Origin: Pirellula staleyi DSM 6068
GTDB taxonomy: Bacteria; Planctomycetota; Planctomycetia; Pirellulales; Pirellulaceae
NCBI GenBank assembly: GCA_945875845.1
Contig: CAMCMB010000038.1
Span: forward strand, 1-64,000
Direction of reading: 5' to 3'
Length of the DNA: 64,000 nucleotides
Of the stretch, positions 32,997-43,384 are shown piece after piece. Each line of letters begins with the position of its first letter. The first letter of the stretch is position 1. The notes under the pieces are model-generated. The model made no database searches, was not told where the DNA came from, and saw nothing but the letters and a program-made list of their open reading frames with translations. Position numbers and translations under genes: made by a program.

Positions 32997-34406
32997 TTAT
33001 GCAATCAGTTCATGGACAACCTGTCCGTGCACATCGGTCAGTCGGAAATCTCGGCCACTGTAGCGGAAGGTGAGTTTTTCGTGATCGAGCCCCATCAAAT
33101 GTAGCACCGTGGCATGCAAATCGTGCACGTGGACTTTCTTCTCGACTGCGGCGAAACCAAATTCGTCGGTCGCTCCATAGGTCATGCCACCCTTCACACC
33201 GCCTCCTGCCAACCACATCGAGAATCCGTGATGATTGTGATCGCGGCCGTTTCCGTTTTCGGCCACCGGGGTTCGCCCAAACTCCCCCCCCCAAATGATC
33301 AACGTATCCTTTAGCAAACCTCGGGCTTTCAAATCGTTGATCAGCGCTGCGATGCTTTGGTCCACATCTTTGGCTTTGCTCGCATGGGCCTTAATGTCTT
33401 CGTGATCGTCCCAAGGTTGTCCATCACCGTAGTAGACCTGCACCATTCGCACCCCGCTCTCGACCAACCGCCTCGCTGCAAGACAGGCTTGAGCGAATTT
33501 TCCTGGACCGTAATCCTCCAGCGTTTTTTTGCTTTCTTGTTTCAAGTCGAAGACCTGCTGCGCTTCGGTTTGCATTCGAAACGCCATCTCCAGCGATTGA
33601 ATGCGTGCCTCCAACGGATTATCCCGCCCGCCTCGCTTCGCCAAGTGAATCTCATTCATCTGTTTCAGCAGGTCGAGTTGTTCGCGCTGCGAGCTTCTTG
33701 TAAGCATCGTGTTGTTGATGTGGCGAATGACTTTCGCGGGGTCCATTTCGGAGTTGTTGATGTGTGTCCCTTGATAGATGCCCGGTAAAAAGCTGTTGCT
33801 CCAGAGCTGCGGACCAACGACAGGCTTACCGGGACACAACACGACAAAACCTGGCAAGTTTTGGTTTTCCGTACCAAGACCATACAGTAACCAAGACCCT
33901 AGGGCTGGTCGCGTCGGCTGTGTCTCGCCACTGTTCATCATCAACAGCGAGGGCTCATGATTCGGGATGTTGGTATGCATCGAGCGAATTACACAGATCT
34001 CATCGATGCAGGATCCGACGTGGGGAAAGAGGTCGCTGACCTCGATCCCCGATTCGCCGTACTTCCGGAACTTAAACGGCGACATCAGCAACCCGCCCGT
34101 TTTGCGTTCGGTCTTGAGTTCGGCGTTGGGTGGACGCTGCCCATTGTACTTTTCGAGTGCAGGCTTTGGGTCGAACGTGTCCACTTGGGACGGACCACCG
34201 TTCATAAACAAATGAATGATATGCTTGGCTCGTGGAGCGAAATGCGCCACTTTGGATGCCATTGGGTTGTTTGATTCCGTATCCGAGGCAAGAGCCAACG
34301 AGCCGTCCTGGGCAAGGATGCCTGCAAGCCCGAGAACGCCAAGCCCCGTCCCCATTCGGTGCAAGGACTCACGGCGAGAAATGCGGAAATGTTGTGATGG
34401 ATCCAT
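32997..34406 (-). CDS. DUF1501 family protein with Tat-type leader
   Basis: About 469 residues of the DUF1501 family, related to the sulfatase/alkaline-phosphatase-like fold. It starts MDPSQHFRISRRESLHRMG, with a twin-arginine motif followed by the hydrophobic GLGVLGLAGILA. Family motifs include KHIIHLFMNGGPSQVDTFDPKP, GSWLLYGLG, LIIWGGEFGRTP and NGRDHNHHGFSMWLAGGG. The longest frame begins at 34478 but would overlap the upstream gene; the ATG at 34406 is 14 bp after its stop. DUF1501 and PSD1 genes form a common planctomycete pair. Function unproven. Confidence 0.9.
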   Translation of the reverse strand: MDPSQHFRISRRESLHRMGTGLGVLGLAGILAQDGSLALASDTESNNPMASKVAHFAPRAKHIIHLFMNGGPSQVDTFDPKPALEKYNGQRPPNAELKTERKTGGLLMSPFKFRKYGESGIEVSDLFPHVGSCIDEICVIRSMHTNIPNHEPSLLMMNSGETQPTRPALGSWLLYGLGTENQNLPGFVVLCPGKPVVGPQLWSNSFLPGIYQGTHINNSEMDPAKVIRHINNTMLTRSSQREQLDLLKQMNEIHLAKRGGRDNPLEARIQSLEMAFRMQTEAQQVFDLKQESKKTLEDYGPGKFAQACLAARRLVESGVRMVQVYYGDGQPWDDHEDIKAHASKAKDVDQSIAALINDLKARGLLKDTLIIWGGEFGRTPVAENGNGRDHNHHGFSMWLAGGGVKGGMTYGATDEFGFAAVEKKVHVHDLHATVLHLMGLDHEKLTFRYSGRDFRLTDVHGQVVHELIA

Positions 34407-34420
34407 TCTTCTATCAATTC

Positions 34421-37400
34421 CTAGTCCAGATACATGAATTCGTTGCCGCTCAGCAACACTTGCGCATACAACTCCCAACGAGTGAGCGCGGTTTTTTCAT
34501 CTGCTTCGCTACCAAGATACGCCAAGCCGAGCCCCAATTCGACATCGCTGGCCGACCGGCTGTAGGCGAGTTGAAAAGCGCGTTGGATACGTGCTTCCTC
34601 GTTGTCACCCGCTTCTTGATGCACTCTCGCGGAGAACGCTTTGGCCTGGGCCAACATGAACGGGCTGTTCAAAACGAACAGTTGTTGCTGCGGGACGGTC
34701 GTCTCACTTCGTTTTTCACTGGTGATGTTCGCGTCAGGAAAGTCAAACAGTCGCAATAGGCTATCGAGCTCATGCCTGCTGACCATGGCATAAATCGTTC
34801 GTCGATGGTTGTTGGGGTCTGCGAGCTTCGTGGATGGACCACCGAAAGTGGGATCCAGGCTGCCGGACACGGTGAGCAACGCATCTCGCCAAGCTTCGAC
34901 ATCTAATCTTTGTCGGCTCATTCTCCACAAGTACCTGTTATCTCCGTCGATGTTGGCATTGGATTCATCGAATGCAGTGCTCAGTCGATAGGTCGAGGAC
35001 AGCATGATTTCCCGATGCAACGCTTTGATGGACCATCCCGACTTGATAAATCGTGACGTTAGGTAGTCAAGCAATTCGGGATGCGTGGGAGCTTCGCCTT
35101 GTTTGCCGAAGTTGCTCGGCGTCCCTACGATTCCGCGACCGAAATGGTGTTGCCATATGCGATTCACCATGACGCGAGCGGTCAAAGGATTGTTGTCGTT
35201 TGCGATGGCCTCAGCCAGTTCGCGGCGCCCGCTGCCGTCTTTAAAGAGCGGAGAATCGTCGCCAGATAGAATGGTTAGGAAGCGCCGGGGCGCGAGTTCG
35301 CGCTGATTGGCAGGATTGCCTCGAACAAACACTTTCATGTCGGCTACGCTGGCTTCCGTGTAGGCATGAGCGATTGGGTACATGGCAGGAGCCGTCTTCT
35401 TTGCATCGTCCACCTGGGATCGCAACTGCGAGTACTCAGCCTTCTTCTCCGAAGTTAGGAAATTCTCTAGGTTATCGTCCTGCACTTCCAGCGGTCCCTG
35501 TTTGCCGAACACCTTGGTGAGTAAATCTTCACCGACACCAACGGACCCTTCGTCTTTTGTTTGGCCGGGTATTTGGCTGGGCCCTTCGATGGGCATTTCG
35601 GTGTACACGCTGAATTGCACACTCGCTTGCTCGCCACAGCCGCCTTGGTCGGAGCCACTATTGTCCAAACCACCCATCGCTTTGAATCGATCGTACCCGG
35701 CCGGTAAATCGTAGACGATCACCGAGGGTGCATGAGTACCAATCGCATAGGAATATTTTTTGCCGCCAACTCGGATCTGTTTACCTTCGTAATTCCGATT
35801 GATTTTAGCTCCACCAAAGCCGTCGAGCGACTTCCATTTGAGGTCGGTTAGTTTTAACTCACCTGAGGGCCCGACCAATCGAGGTTCAAGCCAATCGGAG
35901 TGATCGCAACTATTGCCATTGTCTGCTTCCGACACGACCAGATAAAGTTGGGTCGCATTGCTGATATCGACATCGATTCCTGCGGTGGGTCGACTCTTGG
36001 TAACACGCGGTGTCACGAATCGAGGACTACCCGGTTTACGACTTTCGTTGGGTTGGACCTCGACAAGATTCAATGTGGCCATTTCATCGCGGACTTTGAG
36101 CAATGCTTGTAAGCTCTGCTGAAATTCTTGGGCAACCTTAGCAACTTCGTCCTGCACTACGCTGGGCTTTCGCTCCAAAGCAAACCATGCTTCTAACGCT
36201 GCAACTTTCCCTTTCTCCTTGGTATCGAGAAAGCGGATCCAGCGTTGGAGCAGGAACTCACTCAAATCCGTCCGTTTTGCAAGGTCGGCAACGTTGACCG
36301 GTTGGTCGCTTTTGGAAGCAACTTGAAAGTCCCACACAGCCAACATCGTTTTGGAAATTTCGCTTACATGCGACTCTGCAGCAGTCGATTTTTCCTTTGC
36401 GAGGAACGACTTAACAGCTTCCTCGGATGTCTTGATCTTTTTTTGGCCAGAGTTGTACTGGGCAATGTCGTCGGGATTGCATAACGGCGCGTTGTGGAGT
36501 TTGGAACTATTGAATACCCCAGCCAACGAATAGTAGTCCTGCGTTGGTATCGGATCGAATTTGTGATCGTGGCAGCGAGCGCAGGAGACTGTCAGTCCGA
36601 GGAAGCCTCGCGTCAGTGTATCGACCCGGTCATCTAGCTCATCGGCGGCAGCCTTAGCGGCATCGCTATTCTTGTAGTATTGAGCTCCGAGTCCAAAGTA
36701 GCCCAGGGCGACTAGATGGTCATAGGGACGATTCAAATCGACGTCTAAAAAATCGCCAGCGATTTGCATCTTCACAAACTGCTTGTAGGACATGTCCGAG
36801 TTGAAGGCAGAGACGACCCAGTCTCGATATCGATACCCGTTGCTATTAGGGGTGACCGAAAATGTGTGCGCTTGATCTTCCGCATAGCGAGCTACGTCCA
36901 GCCAGTATCGCCCCCACCGTTCACCGTAGTGCTTCGAAGACAACAACCGATCGACGACTTTATCAACTGCATTTTCGGATTCGTCTTGTACAAACGCGTT
37001 GACTTCTTCTGGAGTTGGGGGGAGTCCTATGAGGTCGAATGTGGCGCGCCGAATCCATTCCCCCTTGCCCGCCGGTGCTACCGGATGCAATCCAAGTTGT
37101 TCCATTTTTGCTAACGTAAAATGGTCGATGTCGTTCCGAGACCAGTCGGACCGTTTTACCTTTGGGAGCACGGGTTCAACGATGGGTTGGAAGGACCAGA
37201 ACTTGCGAGCCTCCTCGAAGTTGATTTTGTTCGTCGTGACGGATGCAGCGTTACGGGGATCGGGTGCCCCCATTTCGACCCAGGCAACAAAGTCGGCAAT
37301 CACGGCATCAGGCAGTTTCCCTTTAGGGGGCATTTCTAACGATTCATGCTTGAGCGCGCTGACAAGTAAACTGTCCCCAACATTTTTAGCGACGACGGCG

Positions 37401-37633
37401 GGTCCTGTGTCTCCACCCTTTAGGGTTGCAGCACGTGTGTCGAGCAGCAATCCTCCTTTGACGCTCTTGGAGTCTGCGGAGTGGCATTCGTAGCAATGCT
37501 GTACAAGCATCGGACGGATTTTGGCCTCAAAGAATTCCAGTTGTTGAGGCGATTCCGTGAGTTCCTGAGCAACGGTCCGTTGCGTGGCAAGTAACGAGGC
37601 CAACACGAGGCCAACCAATAAAAACAAAGGCAT
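34421..37633 (-). CDS. PSD1 cytochrome / DUF1549 / DUF1553 protein
   Basis: About 1,070 residues with signal peptide (MPLFLLVGLVLASLLA). A PSD1-type cytochrome c domain carries CYECH (Cys47, Cys50, His51) and PMLVQHC. A DUF1549 domain follows (WIRRATFDLIGLPPTPEEV, and SCARCHDHKFDPI). A central NPCBM-like/galactose-binding-like segment lies around residues 570-690 (GGKKYSYAIGTHAPSVIVYDL, FKAMGGLDNSG). The C-terminal DUF1553 domain contains VNRIWQHHFGRGIVGTPSNFG and STYRLS. The first possible start is at 37699; the ATG at 37633 has GGAAA upstream and gives a clean signal peptide. Likely periplasmic and partnered with the DUF1501 product. Confidence 0.92.
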   Translation of the reverse strand: MPLFLLVGLVLASLLATQRTVAQELTESPQQLEFFEAKIRPMLVQHCYECHSADSKSVKGGLLLDTRAATLKGGDTGPAVVAKNVGDSLLVSALKHESLEMPPKGKLPDAVIADFVAWVEMGAPDPRNAASVTTNKINFEEARKFWSFQPIVEPVLPKVKRSDWSRNDIDHFTLAKMEQLGLHPVAPAGKGEWIRRATFDLIGLPPTPEEVNAFVQDESENAVDKVVDRLLSSKHYGERWGRYWLDVARYAEDQAHTFSVTPNSNGYRYRDWVVSAFNSDMSYKQFVKMQIAGDFLDVDLNRPYDHLVALGYFGLGAQYYKNSDAAKAAADELDDRVDTLTRGFLGLTVSCARCHDHKFDPIPTQDYYSLAGVFNSSKLHNAPLCNPDDIAQYNSGQKKIKTSEEAVKSFLAKEKSTAAESHVSEISKTMLAVWDFQVASKSDQPVNVADLAKRTDLSEFLLQRWIRFLDTKEKGKVAALEAWFALERKPSVVQDEVAKVAQEFQQSLQALLKVRDEMATLNLVEVQPNESRKPGSPRFVTPRVTKSRPTAGIDVDISNATQLYLVVSEADNGNSCDHSDWLEPRLVGPSGELKLTDLKWKSLDGFGGAKINRNYEGKQIRVGGKKYSYAIGTHAPSVIVYDLPAGYDRFKAMGGLDNSGSDQGGCGEQASVQFSVYTEMPIEGPSQIPGQTKDEGSVGVGEDLLTKVFGKQGPLEVQDDNLENFLTSEKKAEYSQLRSQVDDAKKTAPAMYPIAHAYTEASVADMKVFVRGNPANQRELAPRRFLTILSGDDSPLFKDGSGRRELAEAIANDNNPLTARVMVNRIWQHHFGRGIVGTPSNFGKQGEAPTHPELLDYLTSRFIKSGWSIKALHREIMLSSTYRLSTAFDESNANIDGDNRYLWRMSRQRLDVEAWRDALLTVSGSLDPTFGGPSTKLADPNNHRRTIYAMVSRHELDSLLRLFDFPDANITSEKRSETTVPQQQLFVLNSPFMLAQAKAFSARVHQEAGDNEEARIQRAFQLAYSRSASDVELGLGLAYLGSEADEKTALTRWELYAQVLLSGNEFMYLD

Positions 37634-38197
37634 GATATTTCCACGCTCTTCAGCGGAACAGTTTTGTAGGTAGGGAAGGTGACAAGGACGCTTGTGCAAG
37701 CACCAAAATCAGCGGGGAGGAGGGAGCCAGCTTGTGAACTGGCGCTGCATTAACTTACCCTCTCCCACGACGAAATTCAATTTCAAACCGTGCGGTTCGA
37801 TGGAATCGCGCGCGAATTCATCGGCAGGAGCCTCGCTCCATCCCTCTAAACATATTTTCCTCGACTTTGCCCAATCCATTCATTGCTTGGGAGGGTGAGG
37901 CTCCTGCCGAACCATTGCGTCATAAGCTCGGCAGGAGCCTCGCCCTCCCATTGATTTCCGATTGATTCTAAATTGCAAAGATGTTTAGAGGGGTGGTCTC
38001 GCTCTCCCCATTTCTTCCCAAGGATTTTTTGGGTCCAACAGCGAGACGGCCTCCTTGTGTCGGCTGGGCAGAAACACAATGGGTAAGCCGAAAGAGTGGC
38101 CTTTTGATGTAGCCAGATCAGTGAACACTCAACTAGAATTCCAAGTAATGTAGGGATTGGATACACACCGCATCATCCGAACAAACTGCCGTCTAAC
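37634..38197. other. Intergenic region with inverted repeat arms
   Basis: Divergent upstream region of the PSD1 and DCC genes. No gene seen. It contains the TCGGCAGGAGCCTCG repeat cluster (37821-37950) and a further related inverted segment (ATGTTTAGAGGGG at 37981 against CCCTCTAAACAT at 37841-37852), so the palindromic structure may span 37821-38008. Confidence 0.55.
37821..37950. repeat. Inverted/direct repeat cluster TCGGCAGGAGCCTCG
   Basis: Three arms: forward TCGGCAGGAGCCTCGCTCC at 37821, reverse GGGTGAGGCTCCTGCCGA ending 37910, forward CTCGGCAGGAGCCTCGCCC at 37927. Adjacent opposite arms can form hairpins of about 16 bp. Non-coding, in the PSD1 upstream region. Confidence 0.75.
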
Positions 38198-38632
38198 ATG
38201 AATGAATCCGCGAAAGATATCGTCCTGTTCGATGGTCAATGCAATTTCTGCCGGTCTCAGGTCGATTTATTGCGGCGGTTGGATGGTCGCGAACGATTGA
38301 TTTTCATGTCGCTCCATTCTCCCGAAGTTGGGGAAAGATTCCCAGGCCTAACCTTCGAGCAATTGATGGATCAAATGTGGATTGTCACCCCTCAAGGAAA
38401 GCAACACGGAGGCGCATACGCCGTTCGCTATCTCAGCCGGTTGCTGCCCATTCTATGGCCCCTCGCGCCGATTTTGCACATTCCTGGCTCAATGCCTCTG
38501 TGGCAGTTCCTTTACCGCCAAGTTGCCAATCGTCGTTATCAACTTGCAGGTCGCAATTGCGATGAAGCGGGTACATGCTCACTGCATCATCATCCTAAGG
38601 CTGCTTCCACCAAACCACCTTCGGTTTCGTAG
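38198..38632 (+). CDS. DCC-family thiol-disulfide oxidoreductase (DUF393)
   Basis: 144 residues with IVLFDGQCNFCRSQVDLL at the N-terminus, the D-x-x-C-x-x-C signature that names the DCC family, and GGAYAVRYLSRLLPILWPLA plus YRQVANRRYQL further on. A thioredoxin-like redox role is predicted from the CxxC; no substrate is known. It lies 6 bp upstream of queG on the same strand and is probably cotranscribed. Confidence 0.87.
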   Translation: MNESAKDIVLFDGQCNFCRSQVDLLRRLDGRERLIFMSLHSPEVGERFPGLTFEQLMDQMWIVTPQGKQHGGAYAVRYLSRLLPILWPLAPILHIPGSMPLWQFLYRQVANRRYQLAGRNCDEAGTCSLHHHPKAASTKPPSVS

Positions 38633-38638
38633 ATCACC

Positions 38639-39763
38639 ATGATCGCTTCCAAACTAGCACGCGACCAGTTGCAATTTAACGCGTCTCAATTGGGTTTCAG
38701 TCTGTTTGGAATCGCCCAAGCTCAGCCATCGCCGGGTTTCGATCGGCTCATCGAGTGGCTCAGACGAGGCTATGCAGGCACGATGTCTTATCTCCAAAAA
38801 CGCTCGAGCGCTTATGAGAATCCAGACTCGGTGCTCGCCGGTTGCAAAAGCGTCGTAATGCTTGCGATGCCTTATGCACCCAATCCCAACACGATGCCGA
38901 GCAAAGCTGTCCGACACGACGATTTTGAGTTCGGTATCGCGAAGAGAGAAACGATCGCTGCCGAAAGCAAAATGGGTCATTATGCGAGCGGCCAAGTGGA
39001 CTATCACGATCTTTTGCACGACCGGCTCGATCAACTTCGTTCGGTTTTGGAGAGCATGTATCCAGGCTCTAGGAACCGAGGGGTCGTCGATACCGCCCCC
39101 TTGATGGAACGCGACTTTGCTCAGATGGCAGGGCTAGGTTGGATCGGCAAGAATACCTTGTTGCTCAACCGTGAACACGGAAGCTACTTCTTTCTGGCTG
39201 CCTTGTTGACGGATGTTGAGCTAGCGGCCGATGACCCGTTTGCTGCCGACCATTGCGGGACTTGTACGGCGTGCTTGGATGCATGCCCAACGTCTGCCTT
39301 TGTTGCCCCTCGCGTTTTGAATGCGTCGCGTTGCATCAGCTATTTGACGATCGAATATCGAGGTGAAATAGCCCCCGAGCTAAGCGATCAAATGGCCGAT
39401 TGGATCTTCGGATGCGATGAATGCCAAATCGTTTGCCCTTGGAACCGGAAACGCCAACCGGAAATCGAACCTGAGTTCAAGCCGATCGACATGGATACGA
39501 AGACTTCGTTAGAGCATTGGTTGAGCATCGACGAGCAGACCTTTCGAGAACTCTATCGAAAAACACCGTTTTGGAGGACAAGACTTTCGGGCATGCAACG
39601 CAATGCAATGATAGCGGTCGGAAATACAAATCGACAAGATTTGCGATCGCATGTGGAACGCTTCTCGACGTCCGAGGATCAAGTCTTGGTCCGCACTAGC
39701 ATATGGTGTCTGAGAAAACTGGACGGGAATAAGAATCCTGGCTCCCCTAGGCTAGCTAGCTAG
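38639..39763 (+). CDS. queG: Epoxyqueuosine reductase QueG
   Basis: Catalyses the last step of queuosine tRNA modification, reducing epoxyqueuosine using cobalamin and two 4Fe-4S clusters. Seen: ASQLGFSLFGIAQ start, DTAPLMERDFAQMAGLGWIGKNTLL, the first cluster motif CGTCTACLDACPTSAF, and the second set CDECQIVCPWNRK. About 374 residues, usual length. The final codons lie in a CTAG-rich stretch (CCTAGGCTAGCTAGCTAGC) that ends the gene with TAG. Confidence 0.93.
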   Translation: MIASKLARDQLQFNASQLGFSLFGIAQAQPSPGFDRLIEWLRRGYAGTMSYLQKRSSAYENPDSVLAGCKSVVMLAMPYAPNPNTMPSKAVRHDDFEFGIAKRETIAAESKMGHYASGQVDYHDLLHDRLDQLRSVLESMYPGSRNRGVVDTAPLMERDFAQMAGLGWIGKNTLLLNREHGSYFFLAALLTDVELAADDPFAADHCGTCTACLDACPTSAFVAPRVLNASRCISYLTIEYRGEIAPELSDQMADWIFGCDECQIVCPWNRKRQPEIEPEFKPIDMDTKTSLEHWLSIDEQTFRELYRKTPFWRTRLSGMQRNAMIAVGNTNRQDLRSHVERFSTSEDQVLVRTSIWCLRKLDGNKNPGSPRLAS

Positions 39764-40125
39764 CTAGTGCTTTGTGACAGCTGCGAAGAGACAGTTAAGT
39801 TTCGGAAAACCTAAACTTCCAAAGGGTAAACCTGTGGGATACTTTTGGCATGGCGACAGTTCCAGTGGTGAACAGCGAGGAGGGGAGGAAAAATCAAAAG
39901 TTAAAACCACTGGCTGATTAATCTCGCGATTTTCTTTTCCTACTGGGAATATTTGGCTGAGCCACTGCGTTATCCGATTGTCGGCGGAAAAGTGTACCAT
40001 TTCACGCGGCGCGAAACATAGAAAGCAGGGCAATAGAGGCAATTCGTGTCCTGCTCGAATGGATGCTTCGCTCATACTACAATGTCGCCACGGAATTTTG
40101 ATTCAATCTTGGTATTGGGGGATTT
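39764..40125. other. Intergenic region, nothing recognised
   Basis: No gene or clear repeat beyond the end of the CTAG run at 39747-39768. The promoter of the downstream cytochrome-type gene is expected here. Confidence 0.45.
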
Positions 40126-42006
40126 ATGCAATCGAATTTTACAGACGCCTGCTTCACAACCAGGCATTCGGCAATGTTTCATTTCGCAGTGTTCGTCGGC
40201 TTGGTCACGTTGCTTGCAAGTCTTGGACGTGCAGACGACGCGACGGCTTTGGAAGCGGGCCGTATCCTGAAACGCTATTGCTTCCGATGCCACTCAGGCG
40301 ATGGTGCTGATTCGGGGTACGCCTTCGATGTCACCAAAGCCCAAAGTCTGATCGATCAAGATGTTGTCAAGACGGACGAATCGGTCGAGACCAATGCCAA
40401 AGGCGAGAAGAAAAGCAAAGCCGATCGCTCCTCTCTTTTTGCTCTACTGTCCAACGGCCGAATGCCACCAAAAAATCAGCCACACCTGCCTAGACCCTCA
40501 CCATACTAAGCCAAAATCGTCGAGCGGTGGATCAACGAAGGTGCCGCCGAAATCCCCAAACCACAGAGACGGGAGTTCATTTCGATTGAAAAGACCCTCG
40601 AATCCATGCGCGACCACTACAAGACGCTTCCAATAGAAGACCGTCGCAACGTTCGCTACTTCACCCTAGTCAATCTGTGGAACGATTCCGATGTCGATTT
40701 GGACCATCTACGGACCACGCGTGCCGCCCTGTCCAAAGTCTTGAACAGCCTATCTTGGTCCAATGCCATCGAACTTCCCAAAGCTATTGACCCCAATAAG
40801 CTGATCTTTGCTGTCGACACCTCACGGCTTGGTTGGACTCGCGATCATTGGATCGCGTTGATCGAGAGCTACCCGTACGGTCTTGCATATGGCTCTCACT
40901 CTAATCCTGCACTCAAGAAATTGTCTGACGAATTGACCTTCCTGGCGAACCGCGATAGCCAACTATTGCATTTGCGTGCAGATTGGTTCATAAGCACCGC
41001 GACCAAGCCGCAGCTCTATCACAAACTCCTCTATGAGTTAGTCATTCCCGATCTGATCCAGCGCAAAGCGGATCTAAAAACGCCGAACAACCCCAAGCAC
41101 ATGACCGACTTGGACTTGGAAACGTTCCTGAAGGTAAACGTCGCAGGCAACTTGTTTTCCAACCCGCCGAGTGTTCTTCGAGCTGGCTTTGTGAAAAGCG
41201 GGATCTCCGGCCAAAATCGCATGATTGAAATGCATCGCCTCACCAGCGGTCGCGTCTATTGGAAGAGCTACGATTTTCTAGCGAGTAACCGAGAAGCGAT
41301 CCTGGCCCAGTTCCCGCTTGAACCTCCTAATGCGAATAACAAGCATAACAGCTTGGCATTCAAACACGACGGCGGCGAAATCATCTTCACTCTCCCGAAT
41401 GGGCTCCAAGGTTACCTTTTGGCGACCGGGGCTGGCGTTCGGTTGGACGCGGGTCCGATCGAGATCGTGGGAGATTCGCTTCGAACGTCTGGCAATCAAA
41501 CGATCGTCAACGGTTTGTCGTGTATTGCCTGCCATCGCAATGGGATGGTGGAACCGCCGCAAGACGAGATTCGCAAGTTCGCATCGACGTTTGGCGACGC
41601 ACGACGACGTGTTGAAGAGCTTTATGTTGAAAGCGAAAAGATGAACTCCGAGATTAGTCGCATCAATCAAGACTTCGTTGCGGCCGCCAAGCAAGCGACA
41701 GAAAGTTTCCTCACAGACGGGGTGTCGGTCAAGCTAGACTTTGAACGAATGCCCGAGCCAGTGGCGGAGGTATCGCGAAGGTTTCTCCTAGAGGCCATAA
41801 ATCTAGAAACGGTTGCTTGCGAATTGGACGAAGCGGAACCGAAGGATCTTGAAGTTTTGATTCGCCGATCCTCGGAGCTGCAATCGCTAGGAATCTCGAT
41901 CTTGACGAAAGAGGCAGGAGCGATCAAACGAGATGCCTGGGAAAGCAAGGCCGCGTATTCACTGATGCAAGAGACAGCCCGTGAGCTAGGCTTCACCCCC
42001 CGATAG
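40126..42006 (+). pseudogene. Secreted cytochrome c-like protein interrupted by one in-frame stop
   Basis: One continuous frame of 627 codons except for TAA at 40507-40509. Part 1 has a signal peptide (VFVGLVTLLASLGRADD) and the haem motif CFRCHSGDG, then LSNGRMPPKNQ. After the stop the frame continues at once with AKIVERWINEGAAEIPKP, the normal continuation of a PSD1-like cytochrome domain, and later has a second haem site SCIACHRNGM. GAA to TAA is the simplest explanation. GGGGG lies about 6 bases before the ATG. Possible causes are a recent nonsense mutation, sequencing error or readthrough. The family is otherwise uncharacterised. Confidence 0.8.
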
Positions 42007-42128
42007 CACGACGCGCAAGCTAGTGGTCCCAGCACGACGCGCAAGCTAGTGGTCCGCCTGCCGCGATGCGGGAGAAAACGAAAATATGCAGAAATACACA
42101 AACAACCACTAGCTGGCGCGTCGTGCTA
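42004..42128. repeat. REP-like arms, cluster start (two forward, one reverse)
   Basis: Forward arms (TAGCACGACGCG...GCTAGTGGT, 24 bp) at 42004-42027 and 42031-42053, and a reverse arm at 42105-42128. The first arm shares bases with the TAG stop codon of the preceding gene. This is the leftmost occurrence of the family in the window. Confidence 0.88.
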
Positions 42129-42165
42129 CAAACCCCTTTCATACTCAATCAATAGAAACACAATC

Positions 42166-43323
42166 ATGTACAACTCCAAAACAATGATCCTCAGCCTTCT
42201 ACTCATTGCTCAGTATTGGTGGCAAGCTATGGCCGCTGATCCCATTCCTATGCCGTTTACCGGTCAACTTATCAAGATCGTCGACGAGCTCAAAGAAAAG
42301 GTCGCTCGCGATCCCAAGCTTAAAGGTCAGAAGCTCAAGTTTACTCAGATAAACAGCGCTATCGACGACCGCGATGCCGCCAACTCAGTACTCAAAATTG
42401 AATCGTTTCTCAAGTCCGAACTGAAGTCCATTCTGGACTCCAAGGCCGAAAACACCCTTGAGGGTAAAGTTGCCTACATCAAGCCGGATTCAGGGGACAA
42501 CCGTGGTTTTCATGTCTTACAGATTAAGCTCGTCGCCTCCGGACCGAACGGAAAGGAGCTCTTCGAAACCATCGAACGCGAAGTCAACGACACCGACGAT
42601 ATCAACGCCTTCCTCCAAAACACCATTGCACCATCTAGTACCAAATCATACCCCGAGCGAAACGCGGACATGCACAAAGCACGCGTATCGCCGAAATTTG
42701 CTCTGATTCCTGGCAGCGAGTCCCGAGTGTGTGCTATCGGCGAAACCCGTTATTCGCTCGAAGTGCGTCGCAAGGTCCAGGGCAAGGGGGAATCTCTCCC
42801 GGTTCCAGTGACGGACGTTGACGGGTTAGCTTTTGCTTCGGTCGATATCGGCGATACCTACGAAGTCTTTTTGTACAACCGTAATCCGGAAACAGACTCC
42901 GTTGCCAAACTCGAGATCGATGGCGTCGACGTTGTCAATCAATTTAACAAAGACATCACCAATGGTCAGAAGTTTCCGGGGTACTTCGTTCCTCGCGGCA
43001 CGAAGGAGCAACCTGGCGTCCATCCTGTTCCTGGCTGGTACCACACTGCATCAAAAGCCCCAGGAGTGCCAAATGCCTTCAAATTCAAGGTCAATAAACT
43101 TGGCGAAGGGGTGGCATCTGAGGTCGGGCTGCGTTCCAATGTTGGAGGAATTACGGTCCAGTTTTTTGACGCTTGCGAACCGAATGGCAAGCTTCGCAAC
43201 AGAACGGCCGGAGAAACGGCAAAAGGTGAAGGGATGCAAGTGGATTACGACTTAAAGCCCGTCGTTGTGGCCACGAAACCCACGTCGATCATCTCCATTC
43301 GATACACAAGAACCCCAGAATAA
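42166..43323 (+). CDS. Secreted protein of unknown function
   Basis: About 385 residues. The frame is open from 42049 through a REP arm, but the ATG at 42166 gives a signal peptide (MILSLLLIAQYWWQAMA). The N-terminal half (residues 30-190) is Lys/Asp-rich and helical (LIKIVDELKEKVARDPKLKG); the C-terminal half looks beta-rich (AIGETRYSLEVRRK, DVDGLAFASVDIGDTYEVF, GGITVQFFDACEPNGK). No known motif recognised. It lies between REP arms, upstream of the first DGR target on the same strand; a functional link is possible but not shown. Confidence 0.65.
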   Translation: MYNSKTMILSLLLIAQYWWQAMAADPIPMPFTGQLIKIVDELKEKVARDPKLKGQKLKFTQINSAIDDRDAANSVLKIESFLKSELKSILDSKAENTLEGKVAYIKPDSGDNRGFHVLQIKLVASGPNGKELFETIEREVNDTDDINAFLQNTIAPSSTKSYPERNADMHKARVSPKFALIPGSESRVCAIGETRYSLEVRRKVQGKGESLPVPVTDVDGLAFASVDIGDTYEVFLYNRNPETDSVAKLEIDGVDVVNQFNKDITNGQKFPGYFVPRGTKEQPGVHPVPGWYHTASKAPGVPNAFKFKVNKLGEGVASEVGLRSNVGGITVQFFDACEPNGKLRNRTAGETAKGEGMQVDYDLKPVVVATKPTSIISIRYTRTPE

Positions 43324-43327
43324 ACCC

Positions 43328-43384
43328 TAGCACGACGCGCAAGCTAGTGGTTGCGTTCAATAGCACGACGCGCAAGCTAGTGAT
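43328..43384 (+). repeat. REP-like arms (two forward)
   Basis: Two forward arms at 43328-43351 and 43361-43384 (the second ends TAGTGAT). The first begins 5 bp after the stop of the preceding gene. Confidence 0.85.
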
